Part shown: positions 62,048 through 64,000 of the stretch, piece by piece
Layout: the number at the start of each line of letters is the position of its first letter
Position numbering within the stretch: position 1 is the stretch's first letter
NCBI GenBank assembly: GCA_022836915.1
Contig: CP094668.1
Coordinates: 4,092,001-4,156,000 of the forward strand
From: Paenibacillus sp. OVF10
Lineage (GTDB): Bacteria; Bacillota; Bacilli; Paenibacillales; Paenibacillaceae
Direction: 5' to 3'
DNA length: 64,000 nt
The notes under the pieces: model-generated
Told to the model about the DNA's origin: nothing
The model's database searches: none
What the model saw: only the letters and a program-made list of their open reading frames with translations
Made by a program: the position numbers and the translations under genes

Positions 62048-62095
62048 TTGGATACGTATTAACGAATCTACTTTCATAAAAGGGGATGCGAATAG

Positions 62096-63127
62096 ATGAT
62101 TAAAAAATTGGGTTGGTTTGCAGCCATACTTGTTCTGATACTGGTTGTATCGGGATGCGGCAATGAAAATAACAACGCCAGCAATGGCAAGAATGCCAAG
62201 CTAGTTGAAGATAATTCGAAATCGAATGCATCCGATGATGATGTCACGGTGAAGATTGGTGTACAGGGCAAGGGCGGCTTGTTCGGTAAAGCACAAGAAC
62301 AGAAGTGGTTTGAGGATGCATTTGGAGAGCTGGGGGTAAAAGTGGAGTGGTTGGAGTTCCAGAGCGGTCCTCCAATGATTGAAGCGATGGCCTCTAATCA
62401 TCTGGACTTTGCTGGCATGGGCAATATGCCCCCAATCTCTGCACAAGCAGCTGGTATCGACTTCAAAATCATCTCACAGCTACTTGATGGCAAGAACAAT
62501 GTAGCGATCATTGTGCCGAAGGATAGTCCGATCAAAAACATTGCGGATCTCAAGGGCAAGAAGGTCGCCGTCACGAAGGGCAGCAACGCCTACAACTTCC
62601 TTTATCTAGTACTCGAAAAGGCTGGTTTAGGAAACTCCGATATTCAAGAAATTCAATTACAACCTGATGAAACCCAGCCTTCCTTCGAAAGTGGAAAATT
62701 GGATGCCTGGGCCGTCTGGGACCCATACATTACCCTGAATGCACTAAGCGGCAAAGGAAAAGTGCTGGCTGATGGGGAGAGCGAAGGTGTACTATCTCCA
62801 TCTTTCCAATTGGTCCGTTCGGATTTTGCGAATGAGCATCCGGAGCTTGTTACGCTATATTTAAAAACATTCGAGAAGGCCCGCCAGTGGGAAGCTAGTC
62901 ATCAAGAGGAAGCGTTTCAGCGCTATGCCGACGAACGAAACATTCCGATTGAGCTGGTGAAGGGCATGCAATCACGGGCGGCAATGATCAATATCCCGGT
63001 AAGTGACGAAACAATCGCGGATCAGCAGAACACTGCAAACTTTCAATTTGAATTAGGTACAATCCGCAAGGAAATCAACGTGGCTGACGTGTTCGACAAC
63101 CAATACATTGAAGAAGCTCTTAAATAA
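62096..63127 (+). CDS. Sulfonate/nitrate-type substrate-binding lipoprotein (SsuA/TauA type)
   Basis: 343 residues. Signal peptide with lipobox Val-Val-Ser-Gly-Cys (Cys21), a Asn/Asp-rich linker, then the SsuA-like domain (Phe-Gln-Ser-Gly-Pro-Pro-Met-Ile-Glu-Ala-Met; Ala-Gly-Met-Gly-Asn-Met-Pro-Pro; Leu-Lys-Gly-Lys-Lys-Val-Ala-Val-Thr-Lys-Gly-Ser; Ala-Trp-Ala-Val-Trp-Asp-Pro-Tyr). Likely delivers an aliphatic sulfonate or similar sulfur source to the permease. Confidence 0.92.
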   Translation: MIKKLGWFAAILVLILVVSGCGNENNNASNGKNAKLVEDNSKSNASDDDVTVKIGVQGKGGLFGKAQEQKWFEDAFGELGVKVEWLEFQSGPPMIEAMASNHLDFAGMGNMPPISAQAAGIDFKIISQLLDGKNNVAIIVPKDSPIKNIADLKGKKVAVTKGSNAYNFLYLVLEKAGLGNSDIQEIQLQPDETQPSFESGKLDAWAVWDPYITLNALSGKGKVLADGESEGVLSPSFQLVRSDFANEHPELVTLYLKTFEKARQWEASHQEEAFQRYADERNIPIELVKGMQSRAAMINIPVSDETIADQQNTANFQFELGTIRKEINVADVFDNQYIEEALK

Positions 63128-63143
63128 AAGTAGGGGTGCGGTT

Positions 63144-63938
63144 ATGCAAATATCGGGAAACAAGTTTATTTTTCGGACTATTCATCTCCTGATCGGGATG
63201 TTGGTACCGGCAGCGATATTAATCATTTGGCAGATTGCATCCTCGAGTGGGTGGGTAAATACGGTGTTAATTCCGCCTCCGAAGGACATCGTAGCTGAGT
63301 TCGGACGCATGATCTCGTCGGGAGAACTGCTGACCAATCTGCGCATCTCGACGGGTAGAGCGGCACTAGGGTTCTTGTTTGGCGGTGGCCTGGGATTAGC
63401 CGCAGGATTATGGGTCGGGTTTTCGTTAAAGGCAGAACGATTGCTAGATCCGTCGCTTCAGCTGCTTCGGACACTGCCTCACTTGGCTGTTGCGCCATTG
63501 TTCATTCTGTGGTTCGGATTTGGCGAGACTTCAAAGATCGTACTCATTGCCAAGGGAGCATTCTTTCCTTTATATGTGAATGCCTTTTTGGGTGTTCGCT
63601 CGGTGGATCGTCAATTGTTCGAAGTAGCACGTGTGTTGGAATTCACGAAATTTCAAACCATTACCAAGCTGATTATTCCTGCCTCACTACCTTCACTGTT
63701 TTTAGGCGTACGTCTTTCGATTGCAGTTAGCTGGCTTGGGCTGGTTGTCGCAGAGATGATGGGTTCAAGCTCCGGGATCGGCTACATCATCAATGACGCA
63801 CGCTCCTTCTCGCTAACGTCTGTCATCTTTGTCGGCATTATTGTTTTTGCGATTGTTGGCAAAGTGACCGATTCACTGGTCAGGTTGGCAGAGAAAAAAT
63901 CGCTGCGTTGGCAGGATTCCATAGAGGGAGATGGATAA
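63144..63938 (+). CDS. ABC transporter permease (SsuC/TauC type)
   Basis: 264 residues from ATG 63144 (RBS AGGGGTGCG). Six helices; Ile-Pro-Pro-Pro-Lys-Asp-Ile and Leu-Arg-Thr-Leu-Pro-His-Leu-Ala-Val-Ala-Pro-Leu-Phe-Ile-Leu-Trp-Phe-Gly-Phe-Gly are hallmarks of this permease family. Third gene of the uptake operon. Confidence 0.93.
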   Translation: MQISGNKFIFRTIHLLIGMLVPAAILIIWQIASSSGWVNTVLIPPPKDIVAEFGRMISSGELLTNLRISTGRAALGFLFGGGLGLAAGLWVGFSLKAERLLDPSLQLLRTLPHLAVAPLFILWFGFGETSKIVLIAKGAFFPLYVNAFLGVRSVDRQLFEVARVLEFTKFQTITKLIIPASLPSLFLGVRLSIAVSWLGLVVAEMMGSSSGIGYIINDARSFSLTSVIFVGIIVFAIVGKVTDSLVRLAEKKSLRWQDSIEGDG

Positions 63939-63944
63939 CAGATT

Positions 63945-64000
63945 ATGAGTTTGAACGATGTGACATTACAATCGAAGGCTAATGAGAAAGAAATGGGGAT
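63945..64000 (+). CDS. Start of a further operon gene, cut by the window end
   Basis: ATG 63945 with AGGGAG 14 bases upstream, seven bases after the permease stop; only 18 full codons (Met-Ser-Leu-Asn-Asp-Val-Thr-Leu-Gln-Ser) are visible. In comparable operons this position often holds a second permease or an alkanesulfonate monooxygenase, but the identity cannot be read. Confidence 0.6.
   Translation, partial: MSLNDVTLQSKANEKEMG

Overview
The window looks like chromosomal DNA of a Paenibacillus-type spore-forming Firmicute. This is inferred from the mid-range GC content, strong GGAGG ribosome sites with many TTG/GTG starts, YesM/YesN two-component genes next to LplB/LplC/LipO sugar-transport genes, BglG-type antitermination, a GerAB germinant permease, a Btr-type siderophore regulator, and many dispersed short inverted-repeat elements. 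No rRNA, tRNA, CRISPR array, phage module or intact transposase was found.

Layout: 1-5.2 kb is the cydABDC cytochrome bd oxidase operon (cydA is cut by the window start). 5.4-6.3 kb has a small membrane-anchored protein truncated by a 162-bp inverted-repeat element. 6.8-13.8 kb is a YesN/YesM two-component pair converging on a LplC-LplB-lipoprotein oligosaccharide uptake operon. 14-23.9 kb is a run of small regulators and enzymes: MetX-like hydrolase/LysR, NUDIX, HxlR/DsbA-like, CPBP protease, a MerR-GNAT-hydrolase operon, and an Sm-like protein with a low-complexity tail. 24.5-35.7 kb is carbohydrate use: GH51 arabinofuranosidase with an ArsR-type partner, a complete aryl-beta-glucoside operon (antiterminator, PTS EIIBCA, 6-phospho-beta-glucosidase) with two RAT/terminator switches, a kinase-like protein, and AraC with a GH4 glycosidase. 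35.7-38.8 kb is LysR facing acetoacetate decarboxylase and a ketopantoate-reductase-like enzyme. 39-42.5 kb holds a second copy of the 5.4-kb gene and a Fur-box-controlled siderophore module. 42.7-45.5 kb is codBA behind a PyrR-type attenuator. 45.6-51.4 kb has GerAB, a WYL regulator, a VOC protein, and AraC with GH127 beta-L-arabinofuranosidase. 51.7-60.2 kb is mixed: methionine aminopeptidase, DUF418, ArsR-aldo/keto reductase, a ribbon-helix-helix protein with a second sliding clamp (DnaN), AraC/GyrI and GNAT. 60.4 kb to the end is TetR with a SsuBAC/TauABC-like uptake operon.

The most striking overall property is about 30 single-base frameshifts. They lie mostly in runs of A or G and mostly look like one missing base. 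They break unrelated genes, among them cydC, the two-component pair, the PTS gene, methionine aminopeptidase and GH127. Each gene is otherwise intact on both sides, so I read nearly all as uncorrected sequencing errors in a draft assembly, and I annotate each such gene as one CDS spanning its pieces. A few others are true remnants: a third copy of the 5.4-kb family, an HxlR tail, a methyltransferase tail and AraC tails.

No obviously new defence or biosynthetic system is present. The best leads are the duplicated family with its element-truncated member, the Sm-like/SR-linker/glycine-rich protein, the PyrR leader on codBA, the paired Fur boxes, the accessory DnaN with its RHH neighbour, and three families of structured intergenic repeats.
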